Source of the DNA: Hydrogenimonas urashimensis
GTDB taxonomy: Bacteria; Campylobacterota; Campylobacteria; Campylobacterales; Hydrogenimonadaceae
Reading direction: 5' to 3'
Assembly (NCBI RefSeq): GCF_016593255.1
Contig: NZ_AP023212.1
Coordinates: forward strand, 310,001-374,000
DNA: 64,000 bases
Numbering within the stretch: position 1 is the stretch's first letter; each line of letters opens with the position of its first letter. The notes beneath the pieces were generated by a model. It was not told where the DNA came from, searched no databases, and saw only the letters and a list, made by a program, of their open reading frames with translations. This document shows positions 27,893 to 36,499 of this stretch, in pieces. The position numbers and the translations under genes were made by a program.

Positions 27893-28464
27893 TGAAAAAA
27901 GGATCGACATCTCTTGGAAAATGCCCGGAATGCGGTGAGAGGATTGTCAAAAGAGAGGGCTTCTACGGATGCGAAGGTTTTCGTGACGGCTGTGCTTTCA
28001 CCCTCCCCTTTGGCGCGCTTGCCTCGATTGGACACTACTCCCTTTCCGCTGGAGAGGTGCGACGACTGCTCAAAGGTCCTGCTAGACTCCGTTTCAAAAT
28101 GGCCAACGGCACTGAGCGCATGTTCACGGTCGAACTCAAAAAAATCGAAGGCAGGTGGCGCCCATGGATCGATTACGAAGCCGGAAGCGAACTCGAAATT
28201 CTGGGTGCATGCCCCCTCTGCGGTGCCGATGTCGTCGAAAGTCCGCTCAGCTACGGCTGTTCGAAATGGGAGGATGGGTGCGAATTTGCCATTTTCAAAA
28301 ATTCGATTAAGCGTTTCGGCGGTAAAATGCTCAGCAAGCAAAAAGCGAAAGAGCTGCTTTCAAAAGGGATCACCACCGTTACTATCCGCGGATTTGACGG
28401 GAAGCAGAGAAAAGTCCCGCTTCGGCTCGATACCGAGTATGGATGCAGAATAATTTTCGATTAA
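27892..28464 (+). CDS. Two-zinc-ribbon protein resembling a topoisomerase C-terminal tail
   Basis: A 190-residue protein made of two repeats, each a C4 zinc ribbon of the topoisomerase I/III tail type followed by a small alpha/beta module. The first ribbon reads CPECG, then YGCEGFRDGC; the second reads CPLCG, then YGCSKWEDGC. Each repeat continues with a GA/S-x-x-I or G-K-x-L-S segment and a basic strand. It lacks any topoisomerase catalytic domain, so it is a free-standing nucleic-acid-binding protein or regulator. The ATG lies 6 nt after a TACAAT box without a ribosome site. Confidence 0.8.
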   Translation: MKKGSTSLGKCPECGERIVKREGFYGCEGFRDGCAFTLPFGALASIGHYSLSAGEVRRLLKGPARLRFKMANGTERMFTVELKKIEGRWRPWIDYEAGSELEILGACPLCGADVVESPLSYGCSKWEDGCEFAIFKNSIKRFGGKMLSKQKAKELLSKGITTVTIRGFDGKQRKVPLRLDTEYGCRIIFD

Positions 28465-28475
28465 GGAGATGGATG

Positions 28476-28910
28476 ATGTCGCTTGAACCGGCATACGGCG
28501 AAATCCGTGAAACGCTCAAAGCAAAGGCCGCTTCCAGCGGGAATGACGAAGCGGTCAAGACCCTTCTGGCTCTTGAGAGGCTTCTTGGCGAACTCGATGA
28601 GAACGGTCTGATGGGAATGATCGATCTTGATCCCTATTTCGGCGAAACTTCCCTTCCGCTCAAAGAGGAGACCGATCTGCTGGCCGAAAAATATCCGGAA
28701 GATTTCGCTTTTTTCAAAAACCTGATGGATGACCTTCAGGAGGAGATCGAGATCCATTTCGAAGTAACCGACCTGTACGAAGACGAAGAGTTCGAGCAGT
28801 TCGAGGAGGATGTGCGTATCATTAAATCGCACTACACCGAAAGTTTCAATACCGAATACCGCGCCGCCATGGATGCGTTCGCCAAAAAGGTACTGCAAGA
28901 GCTGGGCTGA
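28476..28910 (+). CDS. Small acidic protein of unknown function
   Basis: A 144-residue strongly acidic, helical protein (segments such as EDEEFEQFEEDVRI). I chose ATG 28476 because AAGGAG lies 7 nt upstream; the frame is open further back into the preceding gene. It follows the zinc-ribbon gene by 11 bp and is probably co-transcribed. No family recognised; the charge and the basic zinc-ribbon neighbour could suggest interaction, which is inference only. Confidence 0.65.
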   Translation: MSLEPAYGEIRETLKAKAASSGNDEAVKTLLALERLLGELDENGLMGMIDLDPYFGETSLPLKEETDLLAEKYPEDFAFFKNLMDDLQEEIEIHFEVTDLYEDEEFEQFEEDVRIIKSHYTESFNTEYRAAMDAFAKKVLQELG

Positions 28911-28913
28911 ATA

Positions 28914-31286
28914 TCAGCCAAGAACCAGCTTTTTGAGTTGGTCGCCTTCGATGACCTCCTCCTTAAGGAGCTTTTTGGCGATCCTTTCGATCGTTTTCCA
29001 CTCCGTTTCGACAATCTCCTCGGCTCTTTTCGTCCCTTTATCAATCCAGGCTCTGACGCGTGATTCGATCGTCTCCTTGAAAAGGGTGTGGCTGACGTTT
29101 TGCAACAGGATCTCCACATGGAGATTGAACAGTTCTTCATCCATCCCGAACTGCGCCACGGCACTGTAGGCATAGAGCGAGGCTTCCTGCAGGTCGTTGT
29201 AGGCACCGGTTTCCAGCCCTTTCTCTTTGCCGAATTTTTTGATCGTGGCGAGTCGGCCTGCCAGCAGTACCGCGATGTTGGCCTCGATCTCCTCTTTGCT
29301 CATGTTGGTTTCGATGGCGTCTTCCATGTAGGAGACCAGTCCGAGCGCTTCGCTTCGGGGAATCACGGTCACCTGTTCGATCTCCACATCGGGAAGCAGA
29401 CGCAAGGAGGCGACAGCATGGGCCGCTTCATGCCAGGCACTCTTTTTCAGATCCTCCTCAAAGTTTTTGAACCGTTTCTTTTCGAGTTTGTGGCCGTATT
29501 TGATCGTATTGATGCGATCGATGACGATCTCCTCGCTCAATTTCTCTTTGCCTGCCCTCAGCGCGTCCAGCGCCGCCTCTTTGGCGATGCGTTCCAGTTC
29601 GTACCCGTTCATGCCGGACATGTAGCGGGTGATGCGGTCGATGTCGATTCCCTCTTCATGGGGCTTTTCAAGTATCTTTTCGGCAAAAAAGCGCCGCGCT
29701 TCCCGGTCGAGTTCGGGAACTTCGACACTCTGGTCGATTCGGCCGGGATGGGTCAGATCTTCGGGTACCTCCTGCAGGTCACGCGCCGTAGCGATTGTGA
29801 AGATGTAGTTGTCCGGTTCGGCGGGGGCGCGGTCGATCATGTCGCAGAGCGTACCGGTGGGGATATGGGTGTAATTCCCTTCGATCACCCCTTTGGTATC
29901 GACGCCTTCTAGCACCACGATGACAGGGGCCGCGATCCTGGCCCGGCTGTAGACCTCCTGAATCAGCACTTCGTCAAATAGATCGACACTGCGGAGGTAG
30001 ATGTAGGGAAGCCCCGCCTCCTTGGCGAATGCCTTGACGAGCATCGTCTTTCCCACACCTTCTGGCCCGTAGAGGAGCAGCCCCTTTGGCAGTGTAATAC
30101 GGAAGTGTTTGAGCCCCTTTTCGTTCTGCAGCACTTTGATGATGGACCTAAGCTCCTTTTTGACGCGAATCTGCCCCGCCACGTCGCCGAATCCGATATG
30201 TGACGCGCGTATCGAGAGTCTGTCGGCATAAGCGGAGCGCTGCTCGGGACGCTGCGGTTCGATTTCTTTGAGGGCATCGATAAGAAGCGTCGTTTCTCTT
30301 TTTCCCTCCCTGGTTTTCCATGTCAGTTCGAAATGGCGCTCGAATTTGATGAAATATTTCAGATCGAACGAGAGATCGAAAAAACCGCTCAGCCACCTGC
30401 GCGCTTTGGGAGAGAGCGCAATGATGCACTTTCCAGCCCTCTGGCACTGAAGCGAGAGCCGGTCTGTCAACAGTGCGGGAAGTTTGTGGGCGATCCGTTT
30501 GGCGTTGAGATAGGGAGAAAAACCGAGTAGCAGCGCCAGTGCCACCTCTTTGGGATCGCGTATCTCGATCTCCGTAAGCGAAACGCTGTTGAGCTGCGCC
30601 ACGGTTCGATTCATGATTCGTTCCGTAATGCTCCAGAGCGCTTTGAGATCGAGAAGGTAAAAGAGCGTCAGATCCCCTTCGCTCAGAACGTTGAGCAGTT
30701 CGGCATCGAAAAGCGCCACCATATTGCCCACTTCATCGGGGGCGGCCACTTTTGAGATATCTTCATAGAATTTTCCTTGGCGCAGCAGCGGGTTGTCATA
30801 AAAGGCGTCGACAAAGGATCGTTCGTACCAGGAGGGGTCCCCCAGAGTGAAGGTAAAGAGAAAGAGCGCCTGGCGGTAGCGTCTCTGATCGTCCGGAGCC
30901 CCGTCGGAGACGATGGCCGCTATCGCCCGCTGGATGGAGTGATCCGCTTTTTCGATCTCTTCGAAAACGACGACGCCGTTGGGATGTTCGTTGATCCACC
31001 GTTCCAGCACGCCGTGCTTTCCCACAAGTCGTTCGATGTCGTCGGCATAGGCATATTCGCCCATATGAAGAATCAGCGTCTCCCGCTGCAGGTAGCGTCC
31101 GACGATCACGGCGGCGAAATTCTTTCCGCAGGCGGGCGGGCCCGCCAGGGCGATCGCTCCTTCCACGCCGTCGAAAAGTCTGACCCGCCCGACTCTTTCG
31201 ACCGCGAGGCTGAGAAATGCTATCGCCCTCTCCTGTCCGACAATCTCTTTTTTCGCATATCTTTCAAATGAATTGACACTACTCAT
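28914..31286 (-). CDS. Double AAA+ protein with FtsH-type (M41) zinc protease domain
   Basis: A 790-residue protein without membrane segments. Residues about 1-200 resemble a Clp/HSP100-type AAA+ module, but Walker A is GPPACGKN (Asn for Ser/Thr) and Walker B is VVVFEEIEKAD. Residues about 355-590 are an FtsH-like AAA+ module with normal Walker A GPEGVGKT, altered Walker B VIVVLEGVD (usual Asp-Glu replaced by Glu-Gly), and an Arg finger in HPGRID. Residues about 595-790 are an M41 protease with zinc motif HEAAH and the third-ligand Asp in TGAYNDLQEAS. The protease site looks intact while both ATPase sites are unusual. It overlaps truD by 4 bp. Confidence 0.88.
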   Translation of the reverse strand: MSSVNSFERYAKKEIVGQERAIAFLSLAVERVGRVRLFDGVEGAIALAGPPACGKNFAAVIVGRYLQRETLILHMGEYAYADDIERLVGKHGVLERWINEHPNGVVVFEEIEKADHSIQRAIAAIVSDGAPDDQRRYRQALFLFTFTLGDPSWYERSFVDAFYDNPLLRQGKFYEDISKVAAPDEVGNMVALFDAELLNVLSEGDLTLFYLLDLKALWSITERIMNRTVAQLNSVSLTEIEIRDPKEVALALLLGFSPYLNAKRIAHKLPALLTDRLSLQCQRAGKCIIALSPKARRWLSGFFDLSFDLKYFIKFERHFELTWKTREGKRETTLLIDALKEIEPQRPEQRSAYADRLSIRASHIGFGDVAGQIRVKKELRSIIKVLQNEKGLKHFRITLPKGLLLYGPEGVGKTMLVKAFAKEAGLPYIYLRSVDLFDEVLIQEVYSRARIAAPVIVVLEGVDTKGVIEGNYTHIPTGTLCDMIDRAPAEPDNYIFTIATARDLQEVPEDLTHPGRIDQSVEVPELDREARRFFAEKILEKPHEEGIDIDRITRYMSGMNGYELERIAKEAALDALRAGKEKLSEEIVIDRINTIKYGHKLEKKRFKNFEEDLKKSAWHEAAHAVASLRLLPDVEIEQVTVIPRSEALGLVSYMEDAIETNMSKEEIEANIAVLLAGRLATIKKFGKEKGLETGAYNDLQEASLYAYSAVAQFGMDEELFNLHVEILLQNVSHTLFKETIESRVRAWIDKGTKRAEEIVETEWKTIERIAKKLLKEEVIEGDQLKKLVLG

Positions 31287-32371
31287 AGCTTCTCTTTCAA
31301 AGGTCTGTTGGCGATCATTTCAAGCAACACAGTGGCATAGGAGCCTTTGGGCAGAGTAAAGTGCAGCTCGTAATGCCACTCCTCTTTTTTGTAAACGCCT
31401 TCGATCGCTTCCGGCCATATCCAGGCATACCGCCGGCCGCCCTGGGCCGGGACCTCCCTTAAAAACTCCTTTTCGATCTCCCACGCAAGTCCCGTCGCCT
31501 GTTTGGCTTTGAGCCCCGGAAGAATACCCGTAGGACTTATCTCACGGGCCTGAAAGCGGGCCGCGTCTTCGTGAATGTTGGATACGGTGAAGAGTCTGCC
31601 GTGGGGATAGTGCTGGGCCAAGTCGCCGGGAAGAAGTTTGAAGAAGTGGGGCTCTTTGTGAATCTGCCGTATCACTTCGTCGTTCCAGACGAACACCTCT
31701 TTCAGCTCTTTGGGCTTGAACGCATCGAAAAGCCTGGAAATTTCGATCCGCTTGCTCAGCCACATATTGAATAGGTGCGACTGATAGGCGCTCATCAGAA
31801 AATCGCGCTTTTTGCGGTGGCGCATTCTCTTTTTCCCCTCGATGATCTCCCTGGCGATTTCGAAATTGTCCCCCTCTTTGCCGAATCGCTGCCAGCCGAA
31901 ATAGTTGGGTGATCCATTCGCTTCTATCCACTTCAGAAGCGAATCGATTTTCGCCGCATCAGTGGGGCTCACCTTTTTTAGACGGATGAAGAAGCGGTTG
32001 CCTTTCAGATGGCCGATACGCAGTTTGTTTCCGTGACGGGTCGTTTCGAGTATTTTAATCTGTTTGTGGGAGAAGTTTTTCAACGCCTCTTCATGCTTTT
32101 TGGGAATGGAAAGGTACTGCACGGTCATGGCTTCTTTGTCCTTGAGGCCGGCATATCCGATATCTTTGACTTTCAACCCGAGAGTCGAACTGAGTGTTTC
32201 GAGCATCTGCCAGGTCGTCAAACCCTTTTTCCTGATTTTGATTACAAGATGCTCGCCTTCCCCCGAAAAGTCGTATAGGGGAATCTCCGTCACGACGAAA
32301 TCGGTGGGATTTTGCCGAAAATAAAACTCTATGGGAGTATGGCTCAATGGATAGAGTCTGTCTACTTTCAT
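31283..32371 (-). CDS. truD: tRNA pseudouridine(13) synthase TruD
   Basis: A 362-residue TruD-family pseudouridine synthase, which isomerises U13 in the D-arm of certain tRNAs. The catalytic Asp is in DIGYAGLKDKEAMTVQY, with NRFFIRL, NYFGWQRFG and FLMSAYQSHLFN as further family blocks. I start at ATG 32371 (MKVDRLYP); upstream lies TATACT exactly 6 nt before it and no ribosome site. The stop overlaps the AAA+/M41 gene start by 4 bp. Confidence 0.93.
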   Translation of the reverse strand: MKVDRLYPLSHTPIEFYFRQNPTDFVVTEIPLYDFSGEGEHLVIKIRKKGLTTWQMLETLSSTLGLKVKDIGYAGLKDKEAMTVQYLSIPKKHEEALKNFSHKQIKILETTRHGNKLRIGHLKGNRFFIRLKKVSPTDAAKIDSLLKWIEANGSPNYFGWQRFGKEGDNFEIAREIIEGKKRMRHRKKRDFLMSAYQSHLFNMWLSKRIEISRLFDAFKPKELKEVFVWNDEVIRQIHKEPHFFKLLPGDLAQHYPHGRLFTVSNIHEDAARFQAREISPTGILPGLKAKQATGLAWEIEKEFLREVPAQGGRRYAWIWPEAIEGVYKKEEWHYELHFTLPKGSYATVLLEMIANRPLKEKL

Positions 32372-32388
32372 GGACGAAGTATAACGCA

Positions 32389-32412
32389 AAAAGGGCCGGT
32401 AACGACCCTTTT
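32389..32412 (-). terminator. Terminator after the porin gene
   Basis: On the minus strand, AAAAGGGTCG and CGGCCCTTTTT form a stem with one mismatch around a TTAC loop, ending in a T run. It lies 14 bp beyond the porin stop and overlaps the truD promoter. Confidence 0.65.
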
Positions 32413-32425
32413 GGAAGAAGTTCTA

Positions 32426-33841
32426 TCAGAAAGTGACGCCGCCGATGAGGCGCAGCGCCCAGGTGTTGGGTTCGTGATCCAGATCCACATGTTCGTAGGT
32501 CCCGGTGAAATAGACCCCACCCTCGTTCTTGTAGGAAAGACGCAGGCCCAGCAGCTGCATTTTGCTTTGGGGCTCGTCCGACGCGGTTTTGGAATACTTG
32601 CCATCGAGGTCGAAATAGGTATATCGCACCCCGCCCCACAGACCCCCCGCACCCAGTTTGCCCATGTCGTATCCCAACTGGAGTTTGTAGGAGTTGGCGT
32701 TGCGCAGACTGCCCGCCTCGAAGAAGTGGAAAATCATGCCATTGGCGAAATAGGGATAGCCGCCCCAGGCGCCGAGGGTGTCCCCTGTCCCCGGCCCGTC
32801 GCTGTAGAAACTCGCACCCGTGGCGAAATCGAAGCCGTTGTCGAAGCTGCCGTCAAACCGCAGCGAGAAGATGTTGTAGTCGATCCCTTCGAATCTGGAG
32901 TCGGGATCGGCAGGGTCGAGACGTTTTCCTACCCAGTCCGACATTTTGCCCACATCGGTGAAGTCGATGAACTGCAGACCGAAATCGTAATCGAGACTCT
33001 CCCATCGGTCGGTGAAATCGTACTGCGCGAAGAAGGTGTTGTACATGTCGTTGCCGTAATAGTCCCAGAGCTGAAGGTTGTGATGTTCTATGTTGTAGAC
33101 ACCGGCGACGGTGTAGACCCCCTCGTCGCCGATGTCGTCCTTGATGATTCCTGGCAGAAAACTCGCTTCGGACATCGAGGCGTACTCTTCGCTTCCGTTT
33201 CTGGCGCCGCTGTCCCAGGGACCGGCCATTTTGTAGAAGTAGGCGACGCCAAGTTTGAGATGGTCGATCTGTTTGTTGACGTAGTAGGCTGCCTGGAACG
33301 TGTCGGCCAGCATATACCAGTCGTCGGCGTCGATCATCGGAGTGACGATCTCTTTGGCGCCGATGGCCGCTTCATGGTCGCCGTTTTTATATTGCACATA
33401 GGCTTCCTGTAAAATGGCGTAGGATTTGTTGTCGGTTCCCAGAACGAAGGTACGGGATTCGTCGTCGGGGTCGTTGAGCCCGAAATCGGTGGCGCCGGCG
33501 ACCGTCACTTTGCCCGACCATCCGTTGAAATCGGGAGACTCCAGCGATACTTTGGGAATGAGATACAATCCCCTGGAATCGGTATGCCCTTTGTTGACGT
33601 TTGGGTTGGCCGGGTACGGGTTGGAGTAGTCGTAATCGACCCACCCTGCCCGCATATCGCCCGATATTTTCCACCCCGTGTCGTAAAGGAAGATACCTTC
33701 CGGTTTGCGGTTGAGAAGCGGCTCGTAGCTATGGTCGTCATCCACCACCTCTGCCGAGGGGATAGCGATAGGTTCCGCTGCCTGCGCCGAAACCACCATC
33801 AAGAGAGCGGCTGTCGATACAGCAAAGTGTATGCGTCTCAT
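32426..33841 (-). CDS. Outer-membrane porin, OprD-like
   Basis: A 471-residue exported beta-barrel protein. It has a cleavable signal peptide ending near SAQA, alternating aromatic strands throughout (for example FGLQFIDFTD and YKLQLGYDMG), and the C-terminal Phe expected of outer-membrane barrels (GGVTF). It resembles campylobacterial OprD-type porins. It follows glsA by 9 bp on the same strand and ends in a hairpin terminator, so it probably supplies the periplasm with substrate for the exported glutaminase. Confidence 0.82.
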   Translation of the reverse strand: MRRIHFAVSTAALLMVVSAQAAEPIAIPSAEVVDDDHSYEPLLNRKPEGIFLYDTGWKISGDMRAGWVDYDYSNPYPANPNVNKGHTDSRGLYLIPKVSLESPDFNGWSGKVTVAGATDFGLNDPDDESRTFVLGTDNKSYAILQEAYVQYKNGDHEAAIGAKEIVTPMIDADDWYMLADTFQAAYYVNKQIDHLKLGVAYFYKMAGPWDSGARNGSEEYASMSEASFLPGIIKDDIGDEGVYTVAGVYNIEHHNLQLWDYYGNDMYNTFFAQYDFTDRWESLDYDFGLQFIDFTDVGKMSDWVGKRLDPADPDSRFEGIDYNIFSLRFDGSFDNGFDFATGASFYSDGPGTGDTLGAWGGYPYFANGMIFHFFEAGSLRNANSYKLQLGYDMGKLGAGGLWGGVRYTYFDLDGKYSKTASDEPQSKMQLLGLRLSYKNEGGVYFTGTYEHVDLDHEPNTWALRLIGGVTF

Positions 33842-33850
33842 CTACTCTCC

Positions 33851-34885
33851 TTACTGGGCATAGGGGTTGAGCCCCAGCTTCTCGATGATGTAGATGGTCG
33901 CTTTCTGGGCACGGACACTGTTGCCGTATTTGTCCAGCGGCGGGGAGACGACGCCGATGGCCAATTTGCCCGGAATCACCGTCAGCAAGCCGCCTCCGAC
34001 ACCGCTCTTGGCGGGAGCCCCCGTCTCGTAGAGCCAGTCGCCGGCATTGTCGTAGAGTCCCGCGGTGGCCATGACCGCCAGCAGTTTGGGCACGTAGGCC
34101 GCTTTGAGTACCCGCTTGCCGGTGATGGGGTTGACACCGTGATTGGCCAGTGTCGCTCCCATCACGCCCAGGTCGTGGGCGTTGACGTTGACGGAACACT
34201 GCTTGGTGTAGACCGTGGTCGCCTCCAGCGGGTCGGAGCCCATACGGCCGTAGGCATCGAGAATTTTCGAAATCGCCTGGTTGCGCTTGTTGTCATTGAC
34301 TTCGGAGATATAGACCTCTTCGTTGAAAGCCAGTTCATTCCCCGCGTAATCGTCCATATTCTTCTTGATCTTCGCCCAACGCTCCTTGGAGTCTTTCGCC
34401 CTCACCCAGCTGGTCGCCTGGATGGCTCCGGCGTTGACGAAGGGGTTCGAAGCGCTGCCGTCATGCAGTTCGATGGCGATGATGGAGTTGAAAGGCAGTC
34501 CCGTAGCGTTGGCACCGATTTTTTCCTGCAGAAACTTCGCACCATGCTCCTGCATCACCAGCGAGGCGGTGAAGACTTTGGAGATGGACTGAATCGATAC
34601 TGCCGATTTCGTGTCGCCCGCTTCGATCACCTTTCCGTCGCGGGTCACGACCGTGATGCCGAAAATTTTGGGATCAACTTTGGCCAGGGCCTTGATATAG
34701 TCGGCGTTTTTTCCGCTGTTGTCGTTTTTGAACTTTTCGTACGCCTCCTTAACCACCTGTTTGATTCCGGTTTCCGAGAGGGTATGCAACCCCGAAACGT
34801 CTCTCGCAAAAAGAGCGCTCCCCGAAAAGAGTACCAGTACCATGGCGAAAAATGCCAAAAAACCTCTACGTCCCGATGCACCCAT
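33851..34885 (-). CDS. glsA: Glutaminase A with signal peptide
   Basis: A 344-residue serine-dependent glutaminase converting glutamine to glutamate and ammonia. The SxxK pair is SIQSISKVF, with N-terminal SDxSxK-like context; further family blocks are GLPFNSI, NPFVNAGAI and KSGVGGGL. Residues 1-28 form a cleavable signal peptide (basic start, hydrophobic core, ALFA end), which is unusual for GlsA and points to a periplasmic enzyme. AAAGGAGT precedes the ATG. It shares an operon with a porin and is divergent from a DASS anion transporter. Confidence 0.92.
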   Translation of the reverse strand: MGASGRRGFLAFFAMVLVLFSGSALFARDVSGLHTLSETGIKQVVKEAYEKFKNDNSGKNADYIKALAKVDPKIFGITVVTRDGKVIEAGDTKSAVSIQSISKVFTASLVMQEHGAKFLQEKIGANATGLPFNSIIAIELHDGSASNPFVNAGAIQATSWVRAKDSKERWAKIKKNMDDYAGNELAFNEEVYISEVNDNKRNQAISKILDAYGRMGSDPLEATTVYTKQCSVNVNAHDLGVMGATLANHGVNPITGKRVLKAAYVPKLLAVMATAGLYDNAGDWLYETGAPAKSGVGGGLLTVIPGKLAIGVVSPPLDKYGNSVRAQKATIYIIEKLGLNPYAQ

Positions 34886-35010
34886 TCTTTACTCCTTTGA
34901 ATAGTTTCGTGATGCGACACACCCGAATGAGAGATTCTACAATCAAAAAACTTAATGGCTACAAAATGTTTCTTTGTGTTAAAATATGGAATCTTTTCGG
35001 GGAGTCGATT

Positions 35011-36447
35011 TTGCATTCCAAAACATCCGTCCATCGACGCAAACTTAAATGGAATGATAAGAAGCTCATTCTATGGGCTCTTACGCTCTTGCTGGGCATT
35101 CTTCTTTGGTTTTCGCCTCCTCCCCGGGGACTTACACCCGAAGCCTGGCGCCTTTTCGCCATCTTTTTTACCACCATTTTCTCCATCATCGCGGGGTTGA
35201 TGCCCATTCTCGTCGCCTCCATTCTGGCCATTGCCGTCACTGTGCTTTCGGGATTGCTGACGCCGGAGCAGGCGTACGAGGGGTATTCGCAGGGTTTCAT
35301 TCTGCTCATCGTCGTGGCTTTTCTGGTCTCCCAGGCGGTGGTGAAATCGGGCCTGGGTAAGCGTATCGCCCTGCACATCATCGCCAGATTCGGACGTTCG
35401 ACCCTGGGGCTCGCCTACTCCATGATGGCCACGGATTTGCTGATCGCTCCGGCCTTTCCCTCCAACACGGCGCGCTCCGGCGTGCTCTTTCCCATCGTCC
35501 AGTCCCTGGCGCATGACAGCGGCTCCAAAGTGGCCGACGGAACCCGAAAGAGACTGGGGGCCTATTTGATGATGAACATGATGGTGAGCCTCTCCATCAG
35601 CTCCAGTCTCTGGTTCACCGCCATGGCCGCCAACCCGTTGGGGGCCCAGATGGCGAAGAAGTTCGGTGTGGACATAACGTTTGGCAACTGGCTGCTGGCC
35701 GCATGCGTACCGGCCCTTACGGCATTCGCGCTGGCGCCCCTGGTGCTGATGAAAATCTTTCCGCCCGAAGTGAAGAAAACGCCCAGCGCCCCCGAGCAGG
35801 CGAAAAAGGCGCTTGAAAAGATGGGCCCCGTTCATAGAAACGAATGGATAACAGGCGTCGTCTTTGTCGCTATGGTGATTTTATGGGCCCTTTCGGGCCT
35901 CTTTCCCATCGACAAAACCGCCGTCGCTTTCGCCGGGCTCGGCGTTTTGATGGTGGCTCACATCTTCACGATGGCCGATATGCGCCACCAGGGCGAAGCG
36001 CTAAGCACGCTCATCTGGTTTTCGGCGCTCTACACCCTCAGCTCCTATCTGGACAAATTCGGTTTCATGGGATATGTGGGCGGGCATATCGCCCATGCCG
36101 TCGAAAGCTTCTCGTGGCCCCTGGTCTATGTCATACTCATTCTCGTTTACGTCTTCATCCACTACCTTTTCGTCTCCCAGACGGCCCAGATGCTAGCGCT
36201 CTACGCCATATTCCTGGAAGTGGGTGTCAACGCCGGCGTACCGGCCTACCTGATGGCCTTCATGCTACTTTTCGCCACCAACTTCAACGCCATCATCACC
36301 CCCCAGGGCTCCAGTGCCAACGTCCTTTTCGTCAGTTCCGAATACATGACATCCAAAGAGCTCTACAAAAACGGCTTCTGGATGACCCTTTTCAATACGG
36401 CCCTTTTTATGGGTCTGGGAACCTTTTGGATTTTGCTGGTTTTCTAA
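35011..36447 (+). CDS. DASS-family anion (dicarboxylate) symporter, TTG start
   Basis: A 478-residue, roughly 12-segment membrane protein of the divalent anion:sodium symporter (CitT/SdcS) family. The two substrate-binding hairpins carry SNTARSG (first half) and QGSSANV (second half). I place the start at TTG 35011, with GGGGAG 6 nt upstream and the family-typical length; the open frame upstream has ATGs (for example 34966) but no ribosome site. It faces away from the glutaminase/porin operon, suggesting a linked uptake route for glutamate or another dicarboxylate. Confidence 0.85.
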   Translation: MHSKTSVHRRKLKWNDKKLILWALTLLLGILLWFSPPPRGLTPEAWRLFAIFFTTIFSIIAGLMPILVASILAIAVTVLSGLLTPEQAYEGYSQGFILLIVVAFLVSQAVVKSGLGKRIALHIIARFGRSTLGLAYSMMATDLLIAPAFPSNTARSGVLFPIVQSLAHDSGSKVADGTRKRLGAYLMMNMMVSLSISSSLWFTAMAANPLGAQMAKKFGVDITFGNWLLAACVPALTAFALAPLVLMKIFPPEVKKTPSAPEQAKKALEKMGPVHRNEWITGVVFVAMVILWALSGLFPIDKTAVAFAGLGVLMVAHIFTMADMRHQGEALSTLIWFSALYTLSSYLDKFGFMGYVGGHIAHAVESFSWPLVYVILILVYVFIHYLFVSQTAQMLALYAIFLEVGVNAGVPAYLMAFMLLFATNFNAIITPQGSSANVLFVSSEYMTSKELYKNGFWMTLFNTALFMGLGTFWILLVF

Positions 36448-36452
36448 CATAG

Positions 36453-36477
36453 CGTAGCATCAGTCGCTGATGTTGCG
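36453..36477. terminator. Hairpin between convergent DASS transporter and thiL
   Basis: CGTAGCATCAG and CTGATGTTGCG pair over 11 bp (two G-U pairs on the plus strand) around a TCG loop. There is no T run, so it is a hairpin in the termination zone, not a proven intrinsic terminator. Confidence 0.4.
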
Positions 36478-36499
36478 GTAATCAATTCAGGGAAACCGA

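Noticed and set aside
32333-32368. A plus-strand sequence like a tRNA 5' half (GGGAGTATGGCTCAATGG)
   Set aside because: No anticodon arm or T-arm follows, and the opposite strand encodes the conserved N-terminus of TruD. The resemblance to a D-arm is coincidental.
34852-35010. A longer N-terminus for the DASS transporter
   Set aside because: It would overlap the glsA start, has no ribosome site, and does not look like a transporter N-terminus. TTG 35011 has a good site.
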